Shown here: one piece after another, positions 46,053 through 58,331 of the stretch
Numbering within the stretch: the first letter of the stretch is position 1
How the letters are laid out: each line of letters opens with the position of its first letter
From: Parastagonospora avenae f. sp. tritici 18332-5
Taxonomy: Eukaryota; Ascomycota; Dothideomycetes; Pleosporales; Phaeosphaeriaceae
DNA length: 64,000 bases
Direction: 5' to 3'
NCBI GenBank assembly: GCA_022559985.1
Contig: JAFJTR010000002.1
Coordinates: 496,001 to 560,000 of the forward strand
Position numbers and translations under genes: made by a program
The notes under the pieces: model-generated
The model's database searches: none
What the model saw: the letters and a program-made list of their open reading frames with translations, nothing else
What the model was told of the DNA's origin: nothing

Positions 46053-46793
46053 CTAGACTCTTGTCTTTTCATCTCTCATCAAATCGTTCTTCGCATCCAG
46101 GAAGCCCAGCTTCTCGACGTCCGCCTTTGCCCTCAATCTCTGGAACTTCAACTCCTTGCCCCATCGCCGAACAGTCCACAGCGCCCACCACTGCGCGAAC
46201 ATCAGCAGCAACCCGCTCCACGCAACAACTAGCATCACAGTGTAAAAGTGCTTCGAGCACTTGACCAGCCACTCCTCGTCCCAGCCAAACCCTGCATCAA
46301 TGTCCCTGCATATCGCGCTCTCGTCAACATGCCAACTCGGAATCACCGGGTTCAGGAAACCGGCATCGAACGGAACGATGATGTTTACGAGCGCGAGCGT
46401 TACGAAGGATAAAGCGGTCGTGTGTACAAACGTGTAAGCCGACACGAAACTCGGAATCAACTATGATGGCGTCACATGTCAGCCTTGGGTTCAACCAGGT
46501 GTCCGAGTGAAACATCGCGACGTGGTGGGGTGGATGCTTACCCTGACGGCGCCGATCAAGCCCAGTATGCTCGCGCACGCGGCGAGCGAGTTGTACACGA
46601 GCGACCAAAATGCGCGGTATTGCTCGCTGCCTGGCAGCGCGAAGGAGAGCGCGAGAAGCGTGTGTGTGCAGAGTGTCAGTGTGGGGAGGACGATGGCGAG
46701 GAATCTGTCGCGGGGTGTTAGAAGAGGTGACTTGGAATGAAGATGGAGTCAAACAACATACCTCGTCTGCGCCTGCTCCTTTGACAAAACCAT
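46053..46793 (-). CDS. Four-helix membrane protein of unknown function
   Basis: Exons complement(46762-46793, 46542-46704, 46053-46460), 200 residues; donors GTATGT and GTAAGC, acceptors CAG and TAG, introns 57 and 81 bases. It starts MVLSKEQAQTR. Hydrophobic helices lie at about 11-30 (FLAIVLPTLTLCTHTLLALSF), 42-64 (YNSLAACASILGLIGAV), 70-95 (TTALSFVTLALVNIIV) and 137-160 (VMLVVAWSGLLLMFAQWWALW). The C-terminal tail is charged (KELKFQRLRAKADVEKLG). No signature motif identifies a family. The layout suggests a small integral protein of an internal membrane. The exon model is supported by continuous hydrophobic segments on both sides of each junction. Confidence 0.75.
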
Positions 46794-48054
46794 CGTGTCG
46801 TCACTCCAATCTCAGATCCGTGCGAAGTGATGCGTAGTCCTCAATAGCAGTATCAAACCGCTGCAGCACCGTCTGAAAGAAAACACGTCGTCGTAGTCGT
46901 TAAAGCAAAGCGAAACGTAAGGGCGGGCGTCCGTCCCTTTCTTCAAGTAGACGTTGGTTTTCCGTTCGCGTCACAGCAACTTGATAGCTCGCCTGTTTTT
47001 CGCCGACTGGGAAACGTTAATTCCGATCGCGCCGGATCGCTGCGGATACGGGACGTCACGCTGCTTGCGCTCTGCTAACACACGAGAGAGATGAATCAAG
47101 TAACAGCAGCACTGCTGGACACGGATGCAGATGAGAGGAATTGAAGCAGCGCCGAGGTCCAAATATGCAGCTTTGTCGGAGTGAGCACCTACAAGGGATC
47201 CTGAAGCCGTGGCTGTACTTTTTAGGTCCTTTCGGATCTCGCGGGTTTTAGTGGAGACAGCGGCGCCTGGCGGATGGGCATCACGACAGCACAGCGTCAT
47301 TATGGGTCATTTCTTTTCAATACAGACGATGCAAAGCTTCCAGCGTTCAAGCTTCGGGCTTCAACACTTCTCGGCTGCATCGTGTGAGATGTCTTGTAAA
47401 TCCACCTCTACGTTGCATACTACAACCTTCTGCGCACGCACACGACCTCCTCCTCCTTCTGCCCTGCGCTTCCTAGCTGTACAACAACGCTCGCGCGTGA
47501 TTCGTCACCATGCACATCACCACTTTCCCCGTCCTGCAATGCATAACGGAGTTTATTGCGGTCGACCAAGCTTCCTTGCCTAGCTCGCCAGTCCAGATGT
47601 CTGGATCGAGGGATCGCCGCGTGCATGTGATGTCAGGCAGGGCCGAAGCGGGGCGGGGTCATCGGATGAGCTGGCGCGGGCGTGTCTGGGGTTGACATGT
47701 GGCAGGGCAGGACAGGACAGGGGTGGAACATGTGACGGCGCGTCAATGGGCGCGTCTGATTAGTGAGTAGAGTTTTTTAGACTTGTTTGCTTGATTGGTG
47801 TATCTTCTTCACTTTCTTCGACGTGAGGGTTGTGCTTCTCGTGGGCGGCTTGGATGTTTACGCGTGCTCGGCTGGGCTGTTGGATCCAGTTAAGTTGCGT
47901 AAACTCAATCGACACCACGACATTGCCAAAGTGTAATTTAAAAGTTGTTTCGTTTTTGTTCATTGCTATGTAAGTTGCGTTCCTAGGCACCGATGCCAGG
48001 TTGTAGATCCAATGCGCCATGTAGATATCATAAATGCGATGCAAAGCCAGCCGT
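46794..48054. other. Intergenic region, 1.26 kb
   Basis: Promoter of the four-helix protein and 3' flank of the aldo-keto reductase gene. No gene or repeat is seen. Confidence 0.5.
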
Positions 48055-49337
48055 CTAAGCGAAGACGTAGCAGGGGATACCGTACTGCATACTATTAGTT
48101 TCCTATTCTCACTATGGAGGGAAAGGGAAATCCTTACGTTGGTGGGTGCATTGAACTTCAAGTTCTTGTCAAGGTCCGAGATTTCAGCAATTTCGGACTC
48201 GGACATGTCGAAGCCAGTCACGTCCAAGTTCTGCTGCAGACGGTTCTGCGAGTTGCTCTTGGGGATAACAGAAAGACCGCGCTGTGTCGACCAGCGGAGC
48301 AGGACCTGTGCGGGTGTCTTGCTGTGCTTCTCGGCGATCTTCTTGACGACTGGGTGGTCGAAGAGGAGGGGAGTGTCTGCGGCGATCTTCATGTCGCACT
48401 CAATGAACGACTGGGGACCGAATGATGAGTATGCGGTGACCTTGATGTCGTGCTCCTCCGCCAGCTTGATGAGGTAGGGCTGGACGTAGTATGGGTGGTG
48501 CTCGATCTGGAGAGTCGCAGGCTTGACCTTTGCGTATGTGAAGAGGTCGAGCAGGAGCGCGCCAGAGTAGTTGGACACACCAATGCTCTTGGTGAGACCC
48601 TTCGACTTGATGTCCTCAAAAGCCCTCCATGTGTCCTCAAGCCTAGCCTTGCTGTGGATGATCTTGCTGTTCGCATCGTCGGAGAACCAACCGGGTGGGT
48701 ATCTTGTCTCGGGCGAAACATACTTGAGCGCGACAGGGAAGTGGATCAAGTAGAGGTCGAAGTAGTCGATACCCCAGTCCTTGAGCTGCTTCTTTGTGAT
48801 GGGCTCGACTTGCTCGTAGTCGTGGAAGGTTTGCCAGAGCTTGGAGACGATGAAGAGGTCTTCACGCTTCACGAGGCCCTCCTTGATGGCGCGGGCGACA
48901 CCTTGGCCTGCCTCGACTTCGTTGCCGTAATCTGGATAAATTGTTAGCCCTCGTCACGTTGGAGCTCGCGCAATCTGATGCCGATGGACGCGCTAACATC
49001 GAGCGTCATGCAGGGTTTCGAAGCCACCGGTAATTCCGATCTCGCCAATTGACAGGAGGAAGCAAGCTCATTCTCCAGGATCTGGCATACGGAATTGCCG
49101 GAGCTCATTCGAGTCCTGGTGCGACTGCGAAGAGACATACTGCGCGGCAATGCGCGTCTACGAAGACATGAAGGGACTGCACATACCACAGGCGCCGTCG
49201 AACAACCTATAGCCAGTCTTGATGGCATTGTATACAGTGTCCGCGCACGTAGCGTTGTCAACCTTCCACAGACCGAAGCCGACCTGGGGCATCTTGTTGC
49301 CATCGTTCAGCGTGACGTAGGGTGTGTTGACAGCCAT
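48055..49337 (-). CDS. D-xylose reductase-like aldo-keto reductase
   Basis: Exons complement(49187-49337, 48138-48931, 48055-48084), 324 residues, as usual for fungal xylose reductases. The first junction turns GYRLFDGAC into [12 protein letters not shown]; the last exon adds only YGIPCYVFA. The catalytic tetrad of the family is visible as D47, Y52, K81 (VSKLW) and H114 (LIHFP). The cofactor segment [14 protein letters not shown] follows the pattern that lets xylose reductases use NADPH and often NADH. The enzyme reduces D-xylose, and often L-arabinose and other aldoses, to the polyol in the cytosol, the first step of fungal pentose use. Introns are 255 and 53 bases. The start gives [13 protein letters not shown]; an in-frame upstream ATG at 49523 would add an extension with targeting-like character, which I consider 5' leader. 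Confidence 0.92.
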
Positions 49338-50521
49338 TGTTGCGAAAAAGTTACGGTTCGAGTAGGTAGGTCGGAAGGAAGGCGCTTTTGTTCTAGATAT
49401 GCAAGTGCGAACAGGAGGGAGGAAAGAGCTTCTGGGAATTACGACAGATGTGAAGGAACGCACAGTATTAATACTCGTACGGCAAAAGCGACCGGCAACC
49501 ATGTCCGTACAGTATTCTACCAAGTGACCACAAAATTTCCTGGCGTCTCCCGTCTATATACGCCGCCCAAGAGGCTAGATGGATATGACCCTGCGTCTTC
49601 AACCGGCAGACTAGGCTGTCCCTTGGTTTCTTACCTCGATTGGAACTGCATCCGCTGTTATTTAACCATGTGATGCCGCGTTCAGTGGACTTTGTCGCGA
49701 CAGCATCTGCCGTTTCATCCCTTTGAACATGACAGCGTCGTAAAGATACCAACTCACGTCAATTGCCGGTCTAGCTCCTTCTACGTCCTGGATAATTCGC
49801 GGCTGTTCAACAGCGATTGCAACTGCAGAATCTTCATGCGAACGACAGCTCTGTGTTGCCGTGGCGCTGGCTATTTGCTTACAGGCACCAATGCGGTGAC
49901 GATGGAGGGGTCGGCTGGTGCCCCTCCATACCCACAATTCCGCCATGTAACGGATAAATTGCTCAAGGCACCGGATAATTCGTCTTATTCGTCCACAAAA
50001 CCAGACCCTAAGCAGATTGGGTTGGTGGGGCGGCCTGCGTGATGGTATTTGTGGGATTTGCTTGCATTTACGGAAGATATCAAGCGTTCCCGAGCTGCAC
50101 GTGTTGGCCACTCCTGGTCAATGTCATCAGGGTTGAGATGAAATACTATCAACCGATAAGCACGACTAGAAATGAAGCGAGCGATGTCATGGTGATCGAC
50201 GTCGGAGCGTGTGAAAGAAGTGGAAGAATTGCAAGAGAAGTGCGGTGGGGGAAGGACAGGAAAAGCTTCGGTTCGGATCCACATGTGTACACTCTGACAG
50301 GGTCTACGCACCGCTTCTTTATGATAAGCAATGATGGCACGACCTTCTCGCAGCCAGTGCCGGATGGAGCTCCAGGAAAACAGGTGGATACGAACATGGG
50401 CCTTTCAGTTTTGCATCTTGTCGCCCTAATTCGACATATGCAACGCTTGACCAGAGTTGCCACGGTGAAGCATAAGTATCATACCAGGTGTGTAAACGTC
50501 TCATTTGAATACGTACTTGTG
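49338..50521. other. Intergenic region, 1.2 kb
   Basis: Promoter of the aldo-keto reductase (minus) and 3' flank of the rhodopsin-domain gene (minus). No supported feature. Confidence 0.5.
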
Positions 50522-52029
50522 TCATATCACGCAACTGGCTCGATCAACTTCAATCTTGACCTGCGTCCTCTTGTTGATGACCAGTCCCCTGTCATCTTTG
50601 GGTTTTTGATGCATGTCTTCGTCCCCTCCAAAACTCATCGTTCTATCACCCACCCAAACATCCCAATCTGTTCTTGTCACATCATCGATCGGTCTGAAAT
50701 TGGCGTCTGCTTTCAAGATATTGGGTGCGTGTGTGGTGTGCGGAACGGGCATTTTTGATGGAGTAGGCGCATGCGTAGCGGAAGCTTCTTCGATGACACT
50801 CATCTCAGGGCCGTCTGACGTTGTGACTCGACTACCACGGCCCGATGGTATGGACTCCATGAGGTAGCCCTCTGACTGCCAAGAAGCCCGCTGAGGAATC
50901 GTCGAAGCTCTTGTACTGCGGAACGGATCTGGCCCTCGAGATGAGCTATGCCCATATTCAAACTTGCTATTCGCATAGCTCGATTGGTACTCCTTATTGA
51001 ATGGTCGTATGAACGGGCCCATGCCAGTGATTGTTGAGGACATTATCGCATAACCCATTTGCCATTGCGTCGCTACCAGATATTCGAATGTGACGGTTTT
51101 GCCGAGGAAGTGACGGTGGAGATAGTGGAGCCTTGTGCCAGCGATGGCTATGACAGGTAATCGAGCGGAAAACGCGAAGACCACGAAGATTTTGGACTTC
51201 AGCTTCATCTGCAATGACCAGACCATCTGACACGCAATGCCGAAAATGAAGGCTTCCGTTATGATATCGAGTGAGCCTATTGCTTGCCATTTCGACCACT
51301 GCGGCGATTAACACATGCGAATATACTCAATCAGATGAACTTACTCTATTGGTACATTTTTCAGGGTGTGTATAATATTGCGTTGGGTTGCATGGGACCA
51401 CTATCAATATGATGGCTAGTATAGCCCATACGAAAGAGGCTACGAGAGTCGCAAACGTCATGACCTTGTGAGCCCCGCCTGGCGACAGGCGAACGTACAA
51501 GAATAGTACGGAGCATTTTGAGAGTAACAGAGTGCAGACATAGAAGATCTGCGAAGCAATCGCTTCCTGGCAAGTTGTTAGTCAATGATGCTCGGAAGGA
51601 TCGTGGCTGCTATCCGCAAGCGTCCGAGGGGCTGGTCATGAACTCCAGCGGGGTCCACGCTACGATGCTGTGCACTCACCTTTCCAAATTGCTCTGCTTG
51701 CGGCGCTGGTATCGCATCTCGTGATAAGCCAAGGCCTAAGTTGACCAGATGAAGTATGATGCCTGATTGGGCTGTGTGTACCAGCTTGTGTCATGTCAGC
51801 AGCTGCGATGGTGGTGAAATTGCGCGCGCATAGCATGCTGCACACTTACCGTGGCAGTTGCCAGCAACCAGTCGTCAACTTTCCAGTCTCTTCCTTGCCA
51901 TCGAAGCCATATCCTGATCAAAGAGCAGAGCCATACAAAGGCCAGGGCCAATGCTACTGTGACGACAATCAAGCCGCGCTTGTCATCGGCTGTAATCGTG
52001 AACGGTGGAGGAATGACTGCCGTCGCCAT
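50522..52029 (-). CDS. Fungal rhodopsin-domain integral membrane protein (PTH11-like superfamily)
   Basis: Exons complement(51850-52029, 51680-51784, 51345-51566, 50522-51298), 427 residues, introns of 65, 113 and 46 bases, all phase 0. About seven membrane helices fill the first 290 residues. They carry family blocks: DDWLLATAT, VHTAQSGIILHL then GLGLSRDAIP, AEQFGKEAIASQIFYVCTLL, PTQYYTHPEKCTN, and WQAIGSLDIITEAF. Next come SKIFVVFAFSARLPVIAIAG and MGPFIRPFNKEY. The tail of about 140 residues is hydrophilic and probably cytosolic. Such proteins are plasma-membrane receptors or sensors of unknown ligand; the fungal-extracellular CFEM domain of true Pth11 is absent. The acceptor of the first intron is an unusual AAG but has a CTGAC branch site close by. 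The start at 52029 is preferred; ATG at 52059 is in frame. Confidence 0.87.
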
Positions 52030-53006
52030 GAGGAAGAAGTAATAAGAATGATGCACCACAGGGAAGCCTTAACGGAATCCATGAGAGAGAGTGATTTCCG
52101 CGGTCAACTGAAAATTACGACACCTCTGAATTTTGGTCGTCCTTTGCTCACTATACATGCAGTCATCCCACAACCTTTGCAACCCAAGGGGCTACCGGAT
52201 TACAGTCCAAGCCGGTCCTTCTTAGATTACCACATCCATGGAACCCGGTGCTTGTTGGGCAACACGTCTTAGACTAACGGAGTCTCTCAAGCGACTTGAT
52301 CGTAGGCGAGGTCAAGTCGCGATGAAATCGTTGACTTTGGACTAACCAGATATCCAATCATGGCGGGTCTTGCATCCTCCGCGGTGCACTATTTGCCGAC
52401 TTACGCGGGTCGGCGTCTCATCCATTCGCGTCTGCACACGAATGGCCAAGTTTTTGGAAATTTCGATTGTCTACTTTTGCATGTTCCTCGGAGCAGAAGT
52501 CAGAAGCCATGGCCTGAAAGCGGCCCCAGTACGTCCGACACGACAATTGTGTCAGCAGAAGATCGATCTAAAGACTGAATCCTGGTTTCTTTCTTTCCCA
52601 CTTGCAGTTACGATTACCCATAAAGCGGAACGCGCAGTGAGCTCTTTAATCAATCAGAAGAAAGCCACGTTCAAGCCGAGGGCCTAGCCGTAATGCATCC
52701 CAGGGTGTGGGAGCGGGCCGCGATACCCAATTGGAGAGCGGTGTCCACATGTCCGTCGCAAGCCTCTCCGGACGATCTCGTTCGACGAAACTTTCGGACG
52801 CAACCTACGTATAAGGAACCTTGGCCGCGAGAAAGCCACAGCCCCGGGAGGCATGCGGAGGCACCATCTTAGCGTGCAGCAAGGTTGTCATCCATCATTT
52901 TACCCTGAGACATGTTCGAATGTTCTCTGCAGGACTTTTCACCTCAATTGATCGCTTCTCCTTGCAGATCTCACGTCGCGCAGCGTCTTCTGCACGTTCT
53001 TGAGCC
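52030..53006. promoter_or_regulatory. Divergent promoter with two neighbouring hairpins
   Basis: Shared by the rhodopsin-domain gene (minus) and the permease (plus). AGACT (52271-52275) / AGTCT (52281-52285) and GCGACTTGA (52291-52299) / TCAAGTCGC (52312-52320) are perfect inverted repeats lying side by side. They may be factor-binding dyads for one or both genes. Confidence 0.4.
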
Positions 53007-54768
53007 ATGGCTGCGTACAAAAGCTCGGGACTGACCGCTATGGATTATGGCAAGGACTCAAGATCGAACATTGACGATGAGATCGCAAGCGAGGACTACC
53101 ATGATTCTCTTCGAGGACACACGAGGCAGGATCGCGCGGATATGCAGCGAATGGGAAAGGTGCAAGAACTGAAAAGGAATTATCGTCCCCTCTCCGCACT
53201 TGCCTTTACGGTTATTCTTCAAGGAACATGGGAGGTTCTGTTAACGTAAGTTCATCGTGCACACACAAGGTCATCTCAAACTCATTGCATACAGCTCAAC
53301 CTACCAAGGCCTTCTCGATGGCGGACCAGCTGGTCTGATCTGGAGTTTTGTGTGGACCTGGTTCGGCTTCAGCACCGTCATGTTGTCGCTGGCTGAAATG
53401 GCTTCCATGGCACCCACGGCTGGTGGCCAATACCACTGGGTATCAGAATTCTCCCCGCCAAGTCTCCAGAAACCTTTGAGCTTCTTCGTTGGATGGATGT
53501 CGACATTGTCTTGGCAAGCAGGTACCGCTTCAGGGCCGTTCCTTGTCGGTACCCTGATCCAGTCTTCTGCGGTTGTCATGTACCCTGATTACAGTCCCAC
53601 GAAATGGCAAGGCACGCTGATGGTCATCGCCGTGACTGTCCTTGTCTGGGCTTTGAACATTTGGGGAACAAGGGGCATGCCTATGTTCCAAAACGTCATG
53701 TTGGTCATCCATGTTCTCGGATTTCTGACAATCATCATTGTCTTTTGGGTATTGTCACCAAGGAATTCTGCGGAAGTGACATTCACGCAGTTCACTAACA
53801 GTGGTGGTTGGAGCTCTATGGGACTCACCCTCATGGTTGGTCAGCTGTCAGCCATCTACGCCTGCATCTGTATGTGTCTTCAGCATCTTCCGAGCAGCGA
53901 TTTCTAACGCTATAAACAGGTTCCGACTCTGCAGCGCATATGTCCGAAGAGATCAAGGATGCTGGAAAAACTGTTCCCAAGGCCATGATCGGCGCATACC
54001 TGATGAATGGATCTTTGGGCATAATTTTCCTCATCAGCTACATGTTCATGGTTACGGATGTCGAAGCAGCACTCAACGATGCCAGCGGCTACGCGCACAT
54101 CTGGGTATTCTCCCAAGCCGTTGGAACGGGCGGAGTCGTCGCACTAAACGCCATCCCAACCGTGCTCATCTTCGCTGGAACCCTGACCTACAACTTGTCT
54201 ACCTCGCGTCAGACATGGGCTTTTGCTCGTGACAGGGGTCTTCCCTTCAGCAGCTGGATCAGCACTGTCAACAAGAGGCTCGAGACTCCTGCGAACTCCG
54301 TCACTGTGACCTGCATGATTACCATTGCGCTCTCGCTGATCAACATTGGTTCTGATGTCGCCTTCAATGCTAGTAAGTTTCATCATGCTCACCTTAGCAA
54401 TGGAGTACAGAAGTGCTAACAGCTCTACAGTCATCTCCCTCAACGTCGTCTCCCTCATGATTACCTACGTCATTTCCATCGGCGCCGTCCTCTATCGCAG
54501 AATCAGACACCCTGAGCTCCTGCCCAACTGCCAGTGGTCGCTTGGTCGCTTGGGCGTACCAGTAAATGTCGCCGGCATGACTTACTCTTTCTGGGCATTT
54601 TTCTGGTGCTTCTGGCCTGAAGGCACACCGGTCGAGGTTTCGTCGTTCAACTGGGCTGTGGTCATGTTTGTTGGCACGGCTGTTGTGGCAGCAGTGGATT
54701 ATGCTTTTCGGGGAAGAAAACAATACAAGGGCCCTGTTGTGCTCGTTGAGGGATACAAAGGCGAATGA
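53007..54768 (+). CDS. APC-superfamily amino acid / choline / GABA-type permease
   Basis: Exons 53007-53245, 53295-53869, 53920-54372 and 54431-54768, 534 residues; all donors are GTAAGT or GTATGT, all acceptors CAG, introns 49-58 bases. A hydrophilic N-terminus of about 65 residues precedes twelve predicted membrane helices. Family marks are TWEVLLTSTYQGLLDGGPAG, MASMAPTAGGQYHWVSEF, CSDSAAHMSEEIKDAGKTVP and LTYNLSTSRQTWAFARD. These belong to the fungal amino acid/choline transporter subfamily (Hnm1/Uga4-like), which imports choline, GABA or amino acids across the plasma membrane by proton symport. Exact substrate cannot be told. The gene is divergent from the rhodopsin-domain gene across about 980 bases. 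Confidence 0.92.
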
Positions 54769-56090
54769 CGTTGGGGTGGGTTTAATGTTGAGATAGAGAC
54801 AGGGAATGACGATAATGATATAGAGGGCGAGGGCATCGAGTTGCTTGCTATGCATAGGGCGTAAGCTTGAGGCTTTCCCTTCACAATCGAAATACAAATG
54901 TCACGTATGGACGAAAATTGCGATGTTGTGAAGGCCGCTTCGGCGCAGGAGCAAAACCCATGTTGGGCGACATCTACCATCCCGCTACCCAGCCAGTTGC
55001 GAATGCTTCTGATACGCAGCTCGTGTTTTCACCAACACTTTGAGTTCAGTCTTTTCCATTTTGGCGCCGAGTCTTTTTGAATAGCGTCGTGTGCTGCATC
55101 TAGTGTATCAGTTTCATTGAATTGCGCCTCAATACTTGAATCTCACAGCCTTGCGTGATCCAACCACGCCGTACGCGTATACGCTTTTCTCGCTCCAACC
55201 CTCCGTCTAAATTCTTAAAACCATATTTGAATTCGAACTCGCGGGTATTCCAGCTACTCTGGGCGCACTCGGATACATTCGCATTGCTTGTGTAGCCTGT
55301 TTCGTTCGGGTGTGTGATTTTCCAGTAACGCGACATGTTTGATGAACTTGGGCGACTGCTTGATATCAGGCGAGCTGTATACAGAGAATTGAGGAGTCCA
55401 ACCACCTACCATGGAGATGGCCCTATAAGCTAGGCGTTGAGTCAAACACATGCGTCAGCGAGCGTGAAGCTCGGGTCAATTCAATGAGTAGCTGGTGAAT
55501 AAGGTGCGTTGATACATACTCATAGGTGATGTGAGAATGGTCACAGGACACAGAGTGCGATCAGAGACCTAATGTGCAGGGTTTCACGACGTGTAGAATT
55601 GAAATGCAGGTATGTAGAGTAGCAAACTTTGAGTATGCCCAGGTGTTATACATTCAAGCTCCCAATTCTGGTATGTATTCTTCTCCTCCTTCCTTGTACT
55701 GTCTCTTGATCTAGACATTAGATAGCTCTATTCTAGCTGTGTTCATGTGCACCTCCGCTTTCTTGGCCTGATGTGTCTTATGTGAGTCCCACAGATCGTG
55801 AGTGTATTTCAAGACCTTTTCCGGCATTGATTCGAAGTTTGATCCTGTCCAGAAAACATCACGACCAACTTGCATCAAGTTGTCACTCTTATCGCTTTGT
55901 GTCTGCGGCTTGTAATCACTCCTGCGATTTCTATAATTCTCTGCCTCTAGTCATGTTGAAAATGTTCATATTCATAAAGAGCTCGTTACTGGATGTTTTG
56001 ATGTCGCTCGCAAATTACAACAGAAGTCTATGTTACCAGGTGACAGGATTTGAGGTGACTTATACGATACACATTGCGATTTCCATTTGA
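54769..56090. other. Intergenic region entering AT-richer DNA
   Basis: 3' flank of the permease. A minus-strand frame at 55100-55405 (internal start MSRYWKITHPNETG) has no recognisable domain or splice partner. The sequence becomes visibly richer in A and T from about 55.4 kb. Confidence 0.4.
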
Positions 56091-56520
56091 TTACAGCAGC
56101 TTAAACTTTCCCACATCTTTGGCCTGATCCAAAACCGCTTTCAATAGGACTGCTGTCAGCTTTGAAAGATAGATGCGTTAACATGTGCTAGAATGAACAT
56201 ACAATTCTTGGATATCCATTCATCTCCCCCAAAGTCATCTTTCCACCGTCCTTCGTCTTGCGCGTGGATTCATTTTGATTCTGGGAGTCTATTCCCTAAT
56301 GCCCGTATGTGTTCTTGGTGACAAGATGCTCCTTGATGGCATCATGGTACTGTGTGCTGTTAATATAGCCAGTACTGGTGGTAGTTTTAGCTCCCGGGCT
56401 CGCCTCGCCGCTAGGATAATTGACGCTCCAGAAAGTCGGCATACTTTTGTGTGATAGAAGAACAAGAACGGGCAATTGCGTGTAAAGATTTGGATGAGCA
56501 GATTGTGGAAGGCGATCCAC
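56091..56520 (-). pseudogene. Degraded member of the local small-protein family
   Basis: The minus-strand frame contains MPTFWSVNYPSGEASPGAKT, then STQYHDAIKEHLVTKN, a TAG at 56296-56298, and continues in frame as IDSQNQNESTRKTKDGGKM and TLGEMNGYPRI. A 43-base intron (GTATGT donor at 56202, acceptor ending 56160) leads to LTAVLLKAVLDQAKDVG and a stop at 56091. The late intron followed by L-x-x-[AV]-L-[IL]-x-[AK] resembles the intact genes at 58332 and 60018. Here the intron phase differs and the frame is broken, so I treat it as a relic. Homology is the weakest of the four. Confidence 0.4.
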
Positions 56521-57051
56521 TCGATGGTATCCTTATATTCTTAATCTGTGAGTGAAGCAAGTGGCACTTCAATGGACAGGTTTTGGTATTGCATTAGTAC
56601 AGTCATTGAAGTGATTTGTGAGTTAAAACACTTGACCGCACATAAATGATGAGTCTAGTATAATTATGTGACCGAGCTTTGGCAACAGAGCTGTTAGTGG
56701 TACGAGCTGCGAAATTTGTGTGCTCTTGACATCGCGAACTAAAGTTTGGACTGCAACAGCATGTAGGTAACACTGAGTATGAGCACCTATTGTGCAATGT
56801 ATATCGAGCAGCCAGTGACCCAGCGACCCTACATTGATACCCCATGATGACGTGGTGTTGCGATTTCAGACTCATTATTCAATTATGGCTAGTGCATAGG
56901 ATGCGTCAAAACCAACAGTTGTATCACGTAATATTACAAAGATTGAATACTCGGATCGCGAACGTCGTCTTAATGGATATGCATGTATGAAATTCCAGGA
57001 CGAGCTATATTCACTCAAAATCCACTATCGCGCGCACGCTATACAAACATC

Positions 57052-57528
57052 CTAACAAGCCTCTTCATACCCAGCTTTCAGCAAAGCAGTTTGAACTGCG
57101 CAAACACTTTGTTCAAACTCCCAACCACAAACACACCAATACTTACGACTTTGGCCTATCCAATTATGATTCTCAGTCTTCACAAATTGGGATTGGTTTT
57201 CATCATTCCTCGGACTCGCCAAATCCAGAGCTCCTATCAAACCGTCGTCCGTCTGGAATGGATAAGCCGTGTCTTCCTTATATTTTGCCAGGATCTTCTC
57301 CTAAAGTGTCTTGTCAGTCGTGAAGCCCCCAAACAAACCTTCCCGGCCTTTTGGGGTGTAGAAGATGACGTAGGACGGCCTTGAGCTCGAATCAGCCGAG
57401 CTCTTCCTAGATGCTGACCTTGATGGCTCGAGGCTCTGTTCTACCTCCTCTTCGATTATAGGCAAAGGCTTTTTGCCATGTATTTTGCTCATTTGGGTCC
57501 TTGGAGAACGTTGCTTCGTGTGGACCAT
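57052..57528 (-). pseudogene. Member of the local small-protein family with one in-frame stop
   Basis: Proposed exons complement(57147-57528, 57096 upstream boundary; last exon 57052-57095). The intron is 51 bases, phase 1, GTAAGT donor and GCGCAG acceptor. It joins HNWIGQS to LQTALLKAGYEEAC and a stop. A TAG at 57301-57303 interrupts the frame after GGFTTDKTL, and the frame then continues EKILAKYKEDTAYPFQTDDG. A 69-base intron that would remove it needs a poor GTCATC donor. Upstream the product is basic and Ser-rich (MSKIHGKKPLP, SRSASRKSSADSSSRPS). The last exon is 44 bases, the same as in the intact paralogue at 58332. No known domain. Confidence 0.5.
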
Positions 57529-58331
57529 GAATTTATGTAGATATCTGGTCTTTTAATAGCGGCTTTGAGTCAATCCGCATAGTCAGTGATTCTAACATAG
57601 CATCACATCATACCTAGGTACCACTGAATGTCTGCAAAGTAGCATCAGGTGCTCCCAGCTGGTATAATACACGCCGCTTTGCCTCATTAGCATGCGACCT
57701 CCGAGTGAAACAAAGCTTGGTGGAACGACCCGCGTGCCGACAAACGGCTCGTGGTTTTAATCTTCCACGTTGCTTTCTACTTTAGTTGTGTCCACTAAAT
57801 ATCAGGTAACTCAAAAAATTTCCATAAGAAAACACAACAGGTGCACATGGGAGGAGTTCATGTCGTAGTTGATCCTGTAATCGAGCAAATTTACGAGTGC
57901 TAATGAGGTGATTTCTTTTTGCTCTAAAGTCCGATTCTCACATCGGTAACTCTTAGTTTGTACCTTTTTGCACTTCTGCTCCGGTCCAGATCCCTTTCTG
58001 GCTACATTTTGTAGGAAATTCCACCAACGAATGATTTTGCTGCGCTGTTGCTCTGCTTGATGTGACATCACATTCCAATTAGAAGACCATGCGCAAACTC
58101 ACTATCTAGATCATTAAAGAGGTAACCTTCCACGTACAAAAGTCACTCCTCCCGCTCAAGAGTACTAGATCGGACATAGAAGAATCTACTACCCAACCGA
58201 TAGCACTCCAATGTTATTTAAACATTGCCTTCCCACAATTTGACTTGAAGCACACCATTACAGAACATCCATACAAAAGCAGTTTCCGTCCTTCCATAGC
58301 CCTGCACTCGAGCCTCAACACTCCTCTACAC
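57529..58331. other. Intergenic AT-rich region
   Basis: Between two family members on the minus strand. A minus-strand frame of 86 codons at 57811-58071 has no support beyond being open. Confidence 0.4.
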
